NCBI RefSeq assembly: GCF_014204945.1
Contig: NZ_JACHMN010000003.1
Coordinates: 124,001-188,000 of the forward strand
DNA length: 64,000 nt
Origin: Allocatelliglobosispora scoriae
Lineage (GTDB): Bacteria; Actinomycetota; Actinomycetes; Mycobacteriales; Micromonosporaceae
Reading direction: 5' to 3'
Below the pieces are notes generated by a model that worked only from the letters and a program-made list of their open reading frames with translations, had not been told where the DNA came from and did not search any database. The translations under genes and the position numbers were made by a program. Within the stretch, counting starts at the first letter, position 1. Each line of letters opens with the position of its first letter. This document shows positions 45,317 to 53,879 of the stretch, piece by piece.

Positions 45317-46318
45317 GTGAAGGTTGCTCTACTCGGGCCGGTGGCCTGGCGCACACCTCCCCGGCACTACGGACCGTGGGAGCAGGTCACGAGCCTGCTC
45401 GCCGAGGGCCTCGTCGCCAGAGGGATCGATGTCACACTCTTCGCCACCCTCGACTCGCTGACCACTGCGGTCCTCGACGGCGTCTGTCCGACGGGCTATG
45501 CCGAGACGCCGGAGCTGGACGGCCGGATCTGGGAGGCGCTGCACGTCTCCTACGCCCTGGGCCGGTCGGGGGAGTTCGACCTGGTCCACAACCACCTCGA
45601 CTGGCTGCCGCTCGCCTTCTCCGAGCACTGCCGGGCGCCCATGGTCACGACGATCCACGGGTTCTCGGGACCTGCGATCCTGCCCGCCTACGCCAGGGGC
45701 CGGTCGGCCTACGTCTCCATCTCGGACTCGGACCGGTCGCCGGATCTCGACTACGCCGCGACGATCTATCACGGGATCGAGCTCGACACGTTCCCCTTCG
45801 ACGCCGTGGGCGGGGAGGGGCTGGTCGCCTTCGGCCGGATCCACCCGGACAAGGGCACCCACGCGGCGATCGAGATCGCCCGGCGGGCCCGGCGTCCCCT
45901 GACGATCTGCGGGATCATCCAGGACCAGCGCTACTTCGACGAGCAGGTCGCGCCGCACATCGACGGTGCGCAGGTGACCTATCTGGGGTCGGTGGGGCCG
46001 CAGCGGCGCAGCGAGATCCTCGGCGGCAGCGCGGCGCTGCTGCACCCGATCGGGTTCGACGAGCCCTTCGGCCTGTCCGTGGTGGAGTCGATGGCGTGCG
46101 GTACGCCCGTTGTCGCCTATCGCCGTGGATCGATGGCCGAGGTCGTGGATGAGGGGGTCACGGGCTATCTGGTCGAGTCGGTGGCCGGTGCCGTGGCGGC
46201 TGTGGGGCGAATCTCAACGATTGACCGGCACCGCTGCCGTGAGCAGGCACGCAGCAGATTCGGCGCCGCTCGAATGGTCGACGACTACCTGCGTCTCTAC
46301 CGCAGTTTGACCGGCTGA
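45317..46318 (+). CDS. GT4-family glycosyltransferase
   Basis: A 333-aa soluble glycosyltransferase of the GT-B fold. The N-terminal domain begins MKVALLGPVAWRTPPRHYGP with the Gly-rich donor/acceptor loop, and contains FDLVHNHLDWLPLAF and MVTTIHGFSG. The C-terminal nucleotide-sugar domain has LVAFGRIHPDKGTHAAIEIA and the E-x7-E signature region HPIGFDEPFGLSVVESMACG. GT4 enzymes are retaining transferases, often for mannose or glucose. It is the first gene of a four-gene run ending in GH130, which suggests mannose chemistry (inference). GTG start; only a weak AGAG site upstream. Confidence 0.9.
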   Translation: MKVALLGPVAWRTPPRHYGPWEQVTSLLAEGLVARGIDVTLFATLDSLTTAVLDGVCPTGYAETPELDGRIWEALHVSYALGRSGEFDLVHNHLDWLPLAFSEHCRAPMVTTIHGFSGPAILPAYARGRSAYVSISDSDRSPDLDYAATIYHGIELDTFPFDAVGGEGLVAFGRIHPDKGTHAAIEIARRARRPLTICGIIQDQRYFDEQVAPHIDGAQVTYLGSVGPQRRSEILGGSAALLHPIGFDEPFGLSVVESMACGTPVVAYRRGSMAEVVDEGVTGYLVESVAGAVAAVGRISTIDRHRCREQARSRFGAARMVDDYLRLYRSLTG

Positions 46319-46452
46319 GATCTCGGGAATGGTAATCTCAGAGCGTCGACGGCTCTAGATCTCGACATATTGTGCCGCCCGCCACACACGCTGAGTGGGT
46401 GCGCGCCTTCACCGCGTGAGGATGATGGCCCTTTCATGTCGGGGTCAGTCCG

Positions 46453-47595
46453 ATGATCGGAAAGGCACCTGCTGTGAGCATTAGTTATGGCTTCGTGAGC
46501 ACTCATCCGCCTACCCAGTGTGGCCTCGCCACCTTCAACTCCGCCCTCGCCGGGCACCTGCTGCAGGGCGGTGCGCGGGGCGGGTTCATCCGGATGGTCG
46601 AGGGCACTCCGCCCGCGTCCGACGACCCGAGGGTGGCCTACACCTGGTCCACCGACTCCGTCGACGGCTGGCGCCGTGCCGCGAGGACTCTCAACAGCCA
46701 TGATGTCGCTGTCGTCCAGCACGAGTACGGCATCTACCCCGGCCCCGACGGCGACCACATCGTGCCGATGCTCGACCAGCTCACCGTGCCCAGCATCGTC
46801 GTGCTGCACACGGTGCTCACCACGCCGTCGGCCCGGCAGAAGGCGGTGCTGGAGCAGATCGTGCAGTCGGCCCACGCCGTCGTCACGATGACCGGCACGG
46901 CCCGGGACCGGCTCATCGCCGGATACGACGTCGACCCGGCCAAGGTCACGGTCATCCCGCACGGCGCCGCCGACCACAGCGCCCAACCCGCCGCCAAGCG
47001 CACCCGTCCGCACCTGCTCACCTGGGGTCTGATCGGTCCCGGCAAGGGCATCGAGTGGGCGATCCGAGCCCTCGCGCAGCTCTCCGACGTGGAGCCCCGC
47101 CCGACCTACACGGTCGCCGGGAAGACCCACCCGAAGGTCCTCGAACACCAGGGCGAGGCCTACCGGACCAGCCTCCAGGAGCTCGCGGCGGAGCTCGGGG
47201 TCGCCGACTCCGTCCACTTCGACCCGATCTACCGCGACGACGCGTCGCTCAGCAAGCTCATCAACTCGGCCGACGTGGTGCTGCTGCCCTACGACTCGCG
47301 GGAGCAGGTGACCTCCGGAGTGCTGATCGAGGCGGTTGCGGCCGGCGTACCCGTCGTGGCGACGCCCTTCCCGCACGCGGTCGAGGTGCTGACCGACGGA
47401 CCGGGACTGCTCGTGCCCTACGGCGACGCGCGGGCCATGGCCAACGCGATCCGCGACATCATCACCGAGCCCGACCTCGCCGCGATCTCCAGCGCGCCAA
47501 GCTCCACCACCCTGCTCTGGCCGGCCGTCGCCGGGCGCTACTCCGCGCTCGCGCATCAGTTGCTGGCGGCGAGTCGGATCTCGGTTCCCGCATGA
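46453..47595 (+). CDS. Glycosyltransferase (GT4-like), second of operon
   Basis: A 380-aa GT-B transferase. It contains ISYGFVSTHPPTQCGLATFN at the N-terminus, a helical acceptor region with VVQHEYGIYPGPDGDHIVPM, and the sugar-nucleotide domain LLTWGLIGPGKGIEWAIRAL and VTSGVLIEAVAAGVPVVATP, with a Glu in the E-x7-E region. This THPPTQCGLATF type often occurs beside an alpha/alpha-barrel protein and GH130, as here. The start may instead be GTG 46474 (GGAAAGG 8 bases upstream), which begins right at the conserved block. It overlaps the next gene by 4 bp (ATGA). Confidence 0.88.
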   Translation: MIGKAPAVSISYGFVSTHPPTQCGLATFNSALAGHLLQGGARGGFIRMVEGTPPASDDPRVAYTWSTDSVDGWRRAARTLNSHDVAVVQHEYGIYPGPDGDHIVPMLDQLTVPSIVVLHTVLTTPSARQKAVLEQIVQSAHAVVTMTGTARDRLIAGYDVDPAKVTVIPHGAADHSAQPAAKRTRPHLLTWGLIGPGKGIEWAIRALAQLSDVEPRPTYTVAGKTHPKVLEHQGEAYRTSLQELAAELGVADSVHFDPIYRDDASLSKLINSADVVLLPYDSREQVTSGVLIEAVAAGVPVVATPFPHAVEVLTDGPGLLVPYGDARAMANAIRDIITEPDLAAISSAPSSTTLLWPAVAGRYSALAHQLLAASRISVPA

Positions 47596-48644
47596 CGGGT
47601 CTGGTGCGGCAGTTCCCCGCAGGTGTCACCCGCTCCGTCCGCGTGCCGTCGGTCAGCTTCGCCCACCTGGCGAGGCTCACCGACGACACCGGGCTCTTCG
47701 AGCACGCCCGGCACGCCACGGTCCGACGGGAGCACGGCTACTGCACCGACGACGTCGCCCGCGGTCTCGCCGTCACCAGCCGCGAGCCGGAGCCCTCGGC
47801 CGAGGTGACGAGGCTGGCGGAGATCTACCTCACCTTCCTCACCCACGCGCAGGACGAGACCGGTGCCTTTCACAACCGGCTCGGTTTCGACCGGCGCTGG
47901 GAGGACGAGGCGACGCTCGGCGACTGGTGGGGCCGGGCGCTGTGGGGCCTCGGCACGGCGGCGGCCCGCAGCACGTCGCCGTGGATCCGGGCGGAGGCAC
48001 TGCACGCGTTCCGGCTCGGTGCCACCCGTCGGTCAGAGGCGCCGCATGCGATGGCGTTCGCCGGGCTCGGGGCGTTCGAGGTGCTCCGCGCGCACCCGGG
48101 CGACGGCGAGTCCCTGGCTCTGCTCGCCGACGCGGCAGCGGCGATCGGGCCGCCGGGCGCGGACCCGACCTGGCCGTGGCCGCTGCCCCGGCTGACCTAC
48201 GCCAACCCGGCGATCGCCGAGGTCGTCATCGCCGCCGGTGCCGTCGGCGGCGACTCCGAGCTGCTCGAACGCGGCCTGCGCATGCTCGCCTGGCTCCAGG
48301 AGGTCCAGCTCAACGGCGGGCGCCTCTCGGTCGTGCCGGCCGGCGGCTGGGGCCCCGGCGAGCCGCCCTCGGGCCTGGACCAGCAGTCGATCGAGGTCGC
48401 GGCGTTGGCGGATGCCTGCGCGACGGCGGCGGCGGTCACCCGCGACCCGGCGTGGGAGATCGGCGTGCAACAGGCAATCGACTGGTTCCTCGGTGACAAT
48501 GATGCCGACGCGGTCATGTGGGACCCGGCAACGGGCGGCGGCTTCGACGGACTGACCCCACTGGGCCCCAATCTCAACCAGGGTGCCGAGTCGACGCTGG
48601 CTCTCATCTCCACCCTGCAACACGCGCGGAGGACAACGACGTGA
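47592..48644 (+). CDS. Glycosyltransferase-associated alpha/alpha-toroid-like protein
   Basis: A 350-aa protein without signal peptide. It is mostly helical with repeating Trp/Gly-rich elements (YCTDDVARGLAVTSR; ATLGDWWGRALWGLGTAAAR; NQGAESTLALISTL), resembling a six-hairpin (alpha/alpha)6 toroid such as GH-type or N-acylglucosamine-epimerase folds. Similar proteins are often annotated simply as glycosyltransferases by neighbourhood. Candidate acidic residues include CTDD and RRWEDEAT. It is coupled to both neighbours: ATGA overlap with the upstream glycosyltransferase, and its stop overlaps the GH130 start. Role not known; it may trim or phosphorolyse the product made by the two transferases (inference). 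Confidence 0.7.
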   Translation: MTGLVRQFPAGVTRSVRVPSVSFAHLARLTDDTGLFEHARHATVRREHGYCTDDVARGLAVTSREPEPSAEVTRLAEIYLTFLTHAQDETGAFHNRLGFDRRWEDEATLGDWWGRALWGLGTAAARSTSPWIRAEALHAFRLGATRRSEAPHAMAFAGLGAFEVLRAHPGDGESLALLADAAAAIGPPGADPTWPWPLPRLTYANPAIAEVVIAAGAVGGDSELLERGLRMLAWLQEVQLNGGRLSVVPAGGWGPGEPPSGLDQQSIEVAALADACATAAAVTRDPAWEIGVQQAIDWFLGDNDADAVMWDPATGGGFDGLTPLGPNLNQGAESTLALISTLQHARRTTT

Positions 48645-50110
48645 CAACCCCCGATCTGGCCACCCGGCTGAAGACCACGCTGGACCCCGATCCACGACGC
48701 GTCGTGATCAAACTCTTCGTCCCCGGCGAGGACGCGGCAGTCGTGCGGACGCGGGCGCTCGGGCTGGTCGAGCGCATCACCGACATGGACGACGACGAGG
48801 CGAGGGAGCTGCTGCGCGAGACCCTCGAACGTTTCGACGGCCGGCACTTCGACCTCGAAGCGACCTTCGAGCACCACTTCGAGCTGGTCCGGCACCGGGT
48901 CAACACCTCCCGGGACCTGACCGCGACCGACCGCCAGCTCATCGGCGCGTTCTTCAGCCATGAGTACGCAGTGGAGGCCGCCGCGCTCTGCAACCCCTCG
49001 ATGGTGCCGCACCCCGACCAGTCCAACCTGGCGGACGGCCAGCTCCGGGTGGCGATGAGCCTGCGCCAGATCGGCGAGGGCCACATCTCCTCGATCGGCT
49101 TCGCGACCGCCGTGGTCGGACCGGGTGACGCGCTGACCGTCGAGGAACGCCCGGGCCCGCTCTCGATAGGGGCCCGCAGCAGCGCCATCCACCACCGCGA
49201 CGTGCTCGCGGGTGGTCTGGCGGAGGAGGGCTGCGACAACGAGGTCTCCGCGACGGTGCTCAACTCGCTACCCGAGCGCTTCGACGACGAGGAGTTCGAG
49301 CGGGCGCTGCACCGCGTGCCCGCCGAGCTCATCACCAGGCCCAACGCGCAGTCGACCCTGGAGCAGCTGCGCCGGATGACCGCCGACAGCTACGCGATCA
49401 CCTTCCCCCCGGAGACCCGGCTCGACCAGCGCGTCCTGTGGCCCAACGCCGCGTCGGAGAGCAACGGTGTCGAGGACGCCCGGTTCGTCGTGAGCAGCTA
49501 CCCCGACGACGGCGGCTCGGTCTACCGCGCCACCTACACCGCCTATGACGGCCGCCAGATCGGCTCGCGGATGCTCACGAGCGAGGACCTGCGGACCTTC
49601 ACCGTCACCCCGATGCGCGGGCCGGGTGCCCACAACAAGGGCATGGCGCTCTTCCCGAGGACGATCGGCGGCGAGCACCGCGCGCTGTGCCGGTCGGACG
49701 GCGAGACGCTGGGCCTGACCGTGCTCGATGAGAACAACACCTGGCGGGAGCCGGTCTCGCTGCTGCGCCCGACGCGGGCGTGGAGCCTCATCCAGGTCGG
49801 CAACTGCGGCTCCCCGCTGGAGACCGAGGCCGGCTGGCTGGTCCTCACCCATGGCGTCGGACCCATGCGGCAGTACGCCATCGGCGCACTCCTGCTCGAC
49901 CTGGAGCACCCGGAGCGGGTCATCGGCGAGCTGCCCGGCGTGCTGCTCTCGCCCAATGAGGACGAACGCGACGGCTATGTGCCCAACGTCGTCTACTCCT
50001 GCGGCGGGCTCATCCACGACGGTGCCGTCTGGATCCCCTACGGCGAGAGCGACGAGCGGGTGGGCTTCGCCACGGTGCGTCTGGACATGCTCCTCGCCGC
50101 CATGAGCTGA
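48641..50110 (+). CDS. GH130-family glycoside hydrolase/phosphorylase (beta-mannoside type)
   Basis: A 489-aa enzyme of glycoside hydrolase family 130. The beta-propeller signatures are SNGVEDARFVVSS, containing a candidate catalytic Asp, HNKGMALFPRTIGG and the terminal YGESDERVGFATVRL. GH130 includes mannosyl-glucose phosphorylase, beta-1,2-oligomannan phosphorylase and beta-1,2-mannosidase. About 170 extra N-terminal residues (beginning TTPDLATRLKTTLDPDPRRV) precede the propeller. The start GTG overlaps the upstream stop and has GGAGG 10 bases ahead. Being last in an operon with two glycosyltransferases suggests turnover of a mannose-containing glycan. Exact specificity is not predictable by eye. 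Confidence 0.85.
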   Translation: MTTPDLATRLKTTLDPDPRRVVIKLFVPGEDAAVVRTRALGLVERITDMDDDEARELLRETLERFDGRHFDLEATFEHHFELVRHRVNTSRDLTATDRQLIGAFFSHEYAVEAAALCNPSMVPHPDQSNLADGQLRVAMSLRQIGEGHISSIGFATAVVGPGDALTVEERPGPLSIGARSSAIHHRDVLAGGLAEEGCDNEVSATVLNSLPERFDDEEFERALHRVPAELITRPNAQSTLEQLRRMTADSYAITFPPETRLDQRVLWPNAASESNGVEDARFVVSSYPDDGGSVYRATYTAYDGRQIGSRMLTSEDLRTFTVTPMRGPGAHNKGMALFPRTIGGEHRALCRSDGETLGLTVLDENNTWREPVSLLRPTRAWSLIQVGNCGSPLETEAGWLVLTHGVGPMRQYAIGALLLDLEHPERVIGELPGVLLSPNEDERDGYVPNVVYSCGGLIHDGAVWIPYGESDERVGFATVRLDMLLAAMS

Positions 50111-50224
50111 CAGTCCTGACGTGGTGCCATCGCACAGCGGGCGGCACCACGTCAAGACATTGACACATCCCTTGGTCTCGGCCATGGTCACTGTGGACAA
50201 TGGACTCGACTGCGGGAGGCTTCC

Positions 50225-51764
50225 GTGCCGTTCCACCGATTCATCATCGTCGGCGCCGGCCCCCGCCGGTCTTCAGCTCGGCTACTACCTGCAGCAGGCC
50301 GGCTGCGACTACCTGGCGCTGGAGCGCACCGACGCCCCCGCCGAGTTCTTCCGCCGGTTCCCCCGGCACCGCAAGCTGATCTCGATCAACAAGGTGCACA
50401 CGAAGAGCGAGGATCCGGAGATCCGCCTGCGCTGGGACTGGAATTCGCTGCTGCAGGAGCCCTTCGAGCTGCCCTTCGGCGACTACAGCCGGGAGTATTT
50501 CCCGCACGCCGACGACCTGGTCCGCTACCTCACCGATTTCCAGGAGCGCCACCGGCTCAACGTCGCGTTCGGCGTCGACGTGCAGCGGATCGTCAAGACC
50601 GAGGACGGCTTCACCGTGCACACCAGCGGTGAGACCTACACCTGCCAGAGCCTGATCATGGCGGCGGGCTGGGGGAAGCCCAACATCCCCGCGATCGAGG
50701 GCATCGAGCACGCGATCGGCTACGAGGACATGTCGACCGATCCGGCCGACTACACCGATCACCGGGTCCTCATCCTCGGCAAGGGCAACTCCGCCTTCGA
50801 GACCGCGTCGTCGATGCTCGGCCACGCCGCGATGATCCACCTCGCCAGCCCCAACTTCACCAAGCTCGCATGGAACACCAAACACCCCGGTGACGTACGC
50901 GGACACCACGGCGCGGTCCTCGACAGCTTCCACTTCAAGACGCTGCACTCGGTGCTCGACTGCACCGTCGACTACATCAAGCCGGTCGGCGACAAGTTCG
51001 AGGTGCACATCACCTATACGCACGCCGAGGGCGAGACGGCGGTGATGGAGTATGAATCGGTCATCCGCTGCACCGGGTTCGCGATGGACACCTCGGTCTT
51101 CGACGACGGCTGCAAGCCCGAGATGGTGCCGAGCGGCCGGCTGCCGACCGTCCAGCCGGACTGGCAGTCGACCAATGTCGACGGGCTCTACTTCGCGGGC
51201 ACGATCTCGCAGGCGCGGGACTTCAAGAAGGCGTCCTCGGCTTTCATCGACGGCTTCCGTTACAACCTGCGTACGCTGACGGCGCTGCTCCGGGAGCGTT
51301 ACGAGTCGGTGCCGCTCGCCTTCGACACGGTGCAGGTCGGGCCCGATGCGCTGACCAAGCTCATCCTCGACCGGGTCAACTGGAGTTCGGCGCTCTGGAC
51401 CCAGTTCGAGTTCCTCGTCGACACTCTCGTGATCGACGAGGACGGGACGGCTCGCCACCACATCGACCTGCCCGAGGAGTACGCGATCGAGCGCTTCGGC
51501 AGCACGTCGGAGCACTACTACACCTTCGGGCTCTGGTGGGGGCGGGACGCGTACCCCGACGTCTTCGGCATCGAACGCCATCCGCGGCCGGAGCTGGCCG
51601 CGGAGAGCGCGTTCATCCATCCGGTGATCCGCCGTTATCGCGGCGGCGAGAAGGTCGCCGAGCTGCACCTGCTGGAGGACCTGCTCGCCGACTGGCGGCG
51701 ACCGGACCGCCACATCGACCCGCTGCGGGCCTTCTTCGAGACGGAGCTGGACCAGAAGCGCTGA
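50225..51764 (+). pseudogene. FOXRED2-like FAD-dependent oxidoreductase, single-base frameshift near the N-terminus
   Basis: A flavoprotein of about 512 aa when one base is corrected. The N-terminus from GTG 50225 reads PFHRFIIVGAGP, then an extra C in a CCCCC run (about 50259-50263) breaks the FAD-binding GxGxxG; removing it gives GAGPAGLQLGYYLQQAG. The rest is intact: FRRFPRHRKLISINKVHT, the NADPH-type motif VLILGKGNSAFETASSML and FAGTISQARDFKKASSAF. The PRHRKLISINK / HDWNSLL-like / GxGNSAFETA pattern is strikingly like animal FOXRED2, an ER-linked oxidoreductase, and bacterial relatives are probably monooxygenases of unknown substrate. Either a true frameshift or a homopolymer sequencing error. 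Upstream is the GH130 gene; downstream is a repeat cluster. Confidence 0.85.
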
Positions 51765-51769
51765 GCCGC

Positions 51770-51888
51770 ACTTTGCTCTGCTTACACCGACGCAACACCG
51801 CGCGTGGTGCGCGGGTGTAAGCAGAGCCCGGGGTGGTGCGTGGGTGTAAGCAGAGCGGTGTGGTGCGCATGTGTAAGCAGAGCAAAGT
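51770..51888. repeat. Repeat cluster: three direct copies and one inverted copy of GTGTAAGCAGAGC
   Basis: GTGTAAGCAGAGC occurs at 51815-51827, 51844-51856 and 51871-51883, each preceded by a GTGGTGCG word; an inverted copy is at 51775-51787. The outermost pair forms a perfect 18-bp inverted repeat (51770-51787 with 51871-51888, ACTTTGCTCTGCTTACAC). It lies between the converging FOXRED2-like and nitroreductase genes, so it could serve as a terminator. Only a few copies and irregular spacing. Confidence 0.85.
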
Positions 51889-51894
51889 CTCGCG

Positions 51895-52548
51895 CTACAA
51901 CCGCACCAGGACCTCGTCGAGCGGCTTGCGCTCCAGGTGGGGGACGGTCGCACCGTCGGCGGGGTAGCCGACCGGGATCACCACGTTGGCCCGCTCCTCG
52001 GCCGGCCGCTCGCAGACCTCGTTGAGGAAGCGCATCGGGCTCGGCGTGTGCGTCAGCGTCGCGAGGCCCGCGTGGTGCAGTGCGGCGAGCAGGAATCCGG
52101 TCGCGATCCCGACCGACTCCTTGACGTAATAGGGCTTGGGGCTGGTCGGACCCTGGTGCACCTCGAAGACGACGATCACCGCCGGGGCGATCTCCAGGAA
52201 GGGCTTGCGCCAGTCGGTGCCGAGCGGTTCCAGCGCCTTGAGCCACTCCTGCGGCGCTCGGCGGGAGTAGAAGACCTGCTCCTCGGCCTCGGCCGCCTCG
52301 CGCAGCCGGCGTTTGCGCTCCGGATCGGTGATCACGACGAAGCGCCAGGGCTGGACGTTCGCGCCGCTCGGAGCGCTTGCGGCGGCTCGGATCGCTGCCT
52401 CGATCACGCCGTGCGGGATCGGGGTGGGTGCGAATTCGCGTACGGATCGGCGGGTGGCGACCCGGTCGGCGAAGCGCTCCGCCGCGACGGTCATCGCGGT
52501 CGGGCCCATCCGTTCCGGCTGGTAGCGCAGTGCGGTCCCGGTGGTCAT
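51895..52548 (-). CDS. Nitroreductase-family protein, iodotyrosine-deiodinase-like
   Basis: A 217-aa FMN-dependent nitroreductase. RRSVREFAPTPIPHGVIEAA carries the FMN phosphate-binding Arg/Ser cluster, and AASAPSGANVQPWRFVVITD and SVGIATGFLLAALHHAGLAT, THTPSPMRFLNEVCE match the iodotyrosine deiodinase (IYD) branch closely in pattern, including an EAEEQVFYSRRAP active-site lid region. IYD homologues reductively remove halogens from halotyrosines in animals; bacterial members do similar reactions in vitro, but natural substrates are unclear. It ends next to the repeat cluster at 51770-51888, and the upstream region contains palindromic repeats. Confidence 0.87.
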   Translation of the reverse strand: MTTGTALRYQPERMGPTAMTVAAERFADRVATRRSVREFAPTPIPHGVIEAAIRAAASAPSGANVQPWRFVVITDPERKRRLREAAEAEEQVFYSRRAPQEWLKALEPLGTDWRKPFLEIAPAVIVVFEVHQGPTSPKPYYVKESVGIATGFLLAALHHAGLATLTHTPSPMRFLNEVCERPAEERANVVIPVGYPADGATVPHLERKPLDEVLVRL

Positions 52549-52642
52549 CCGGCGCCTCCTCGATCATGGAGTAACCGTTCCAGGATCGCGCAGCCGGCAG
52601 CCCCGTGGTTCCGCCCGCGTGCGCACTCCCGTCCACGGGCCG

Positions 52643-52677
52643 CCAAGATCGCCGCAACTCTTGAAGAGTTGGTCCTA
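52643..52677. repeat. Palindromic repeat half-unit D
   Basis: A 35-base copy of the left arm of repeat A (CCAAGATCGCCGCAACTC ... GGTCCTA) with no matching second arm nearby. It lies upstream of the nitroreductase gene and immediately left of the nested palindrome at 52691-52754. Confidence 0.85.
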
Positions 52678-52690
52678 TGGGCGCGCCCCG

Positions 52691-52754
52691 TCACGCTTTG
52701 CAGCAAAGCGTGGCCTCGCGGCGCGAAATGGCCACGCTTTGCTGCAAAACGTGA
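52691..52754. repeat. Nested palindrome: 25-bp inverted repeat of CACGCTTTGC-type
   Basis: Arms 52691-52715 and 52730-52754 pair with one mismatch. Each arm is itself near-palindromic (CACGCTTTGC-A-GCAAAGCGTG), so a cruciform of two hairpins or one long hairpin is possible. It lies 8 bases beyond the end of the leftward YbdK-type gene and may terminate it. Confidence 0.8.
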
Positions 52755-52762
52755 CCGGGTGG

Positions 52763-53863
52763 TCAGGTCAGGTGCGCGATGAGGTGGTCGACGACGTCGG
52801 CCAGGTCGCCGCGCTCGGCGGCGGCTGCCCGCTGCCGGGCCGCGCTGCCGCCGATGGTGAGCAGCTCCTCCAGCCAGCCATCGACCAGATCATGGTCGCC
52901 GTTGTCACGCAGGATCGGCCGCAACCCGTCGACGAGGGTGGTGACCTGGGCGGCCATCGGTACGACGGTGCCGGTGCGCACATCGATGCCGTCGCCGTCG
53001 AGCCCGTCGCGCGCCGCTCGCCAGTAGGCGGCCCGCATGAACTCGGGCCGCACGAACGGCGCGTCCTCGCCCCGGTCGATCGCGGGGCCGACGGACATGA
53101 CGAGGGCGCGGATCACCGCTGCGTAGAGTGCCGATTCCCAGGCGGTGATCGGTACGTCGGCGACCCGGATCTCCAGGGTCGGGTGGCGCAGCGACGGTCG
53201 CATGTCCCAGAAGACCGTGCCCGTGTCGACGAGCACGCCGGACGAGAGCAGCGTCATCACCGTCTCGTCGTAGTGCTCCACCGAGGTGAAGTGCGGCGGC
53301 GGCCCGGCGACCGGCCAGCGCTGCCAGATCATGGTGCGCCAACCGGCGTACCCGGTATCCCTGCCGTCCCAGTGCGGTGAATTGGCCGTGAGGGCCAACA
53401 GGACCGGGAGGTGCGGCCGGAGATGGTTGCTGACCTGGAGCGCGCGCGTGCGGTCGGGCATCTCCACGTGCACGTGGACCGCGCAGATCGCCTGATCGTC
53501 GTGGAGGCTGCGATAGGTGGCGTTGCCCCGGTCCTGCCGCGCGCCCTCGGTGATCGGCGCGGGCACGGAGCCGCTCAGCACGGGCGTCCCGGTCGCGACG
53601 ACCCGCAGGCCGAGGTCGACCGCGCTCGCGGCGAGCGCCGTGCGGGCCTCGACGAGCTGGGAGTGGACCTGCGCGACCGAGGAGCACGGGTCGGTCCGGG
53701 TCTCGACCTGGAGCTTCGTCAGCTCGCCGGAGACGCGGTTGCCGAGTGCCTGCCGGGCGTGCTCGATCACCTTCTCCGCCTGGGGCGCCGTGACTCTGGT
53801 CGCCGGATCGACGACCAGGAACTCCTCCTCGACCCCGAACCGGGGCGGATCAGCGGTATTCAC
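52763..53863 (-). CDS. YbdK-type carboxylate-amine ligase (glutamate-cysteine ligase family 2)
   Basis: A 366-aa ligase of the GCS2/YbdK family. The opening RFGVEEEFLVVDPATRV is the glutamate-cysteine ligase signature, with the ELTKLQVETRTDP metal-site block, AICAVHVHVEMPDRTRALQV and the Arg-rich ISTLEIRVADVP-like region (RHPTLEIRVADVP). Members have weak gamma-glutamylcysteine synthetase activity. I place the start at GTG 53863 (MNTADPPRFGV); a longer frame upstream lacks homology-like sequence. The M20 peptidase gene ends 16 bp upstream, so the two are probably one transcript. Confidence 0.9.
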   Translation of the reverse strand: MNTADPPRFGVEEEFLVVDPATRVTAPQAEKVIEHARQALGNRVSGELTKLQVETRTDPCSSVAQVHSQLVEARTALAASAVDLGLRVVATGTPVLSGSVPAPITEGARQDRGNATYRSLHDDQAICAVHVHVEMPDRTRALQVSNHLRPHLPVLLALTANSPHWDGRDTGYAGWRTMIWQRWPVAGPPPHFTSVEHYDETVMTLLSSGVLVDTGTVFWDMRPSLRHPTLEIRVADVPITAWESALYAAVIRALVMSVGPAIDRGEDAPFVRPEFMRAAYWRAARDGLDGDGIDVRTGTVVPMAAQVTTLVDGLRPILRDNGDHDLVDGWLEELLTIGGSAARQRAAAAERGDLADVVDHLIAHLT

Positions 53864-53879
53864 GGACGCAAGCGTACCG

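Noticed and set aside
51770-51888. CRISPR-like array
   Set aside because: Only three direct copies of 13 bases, with irregular 14-16 base gaps that are themselves related, and no cas genes.
52549-52642. Promoter of the nitroreductase with a specific sigma factor
   Set aside because: No convincing -10/-35 pair could be chosen by eye in this GC-rich stretch.
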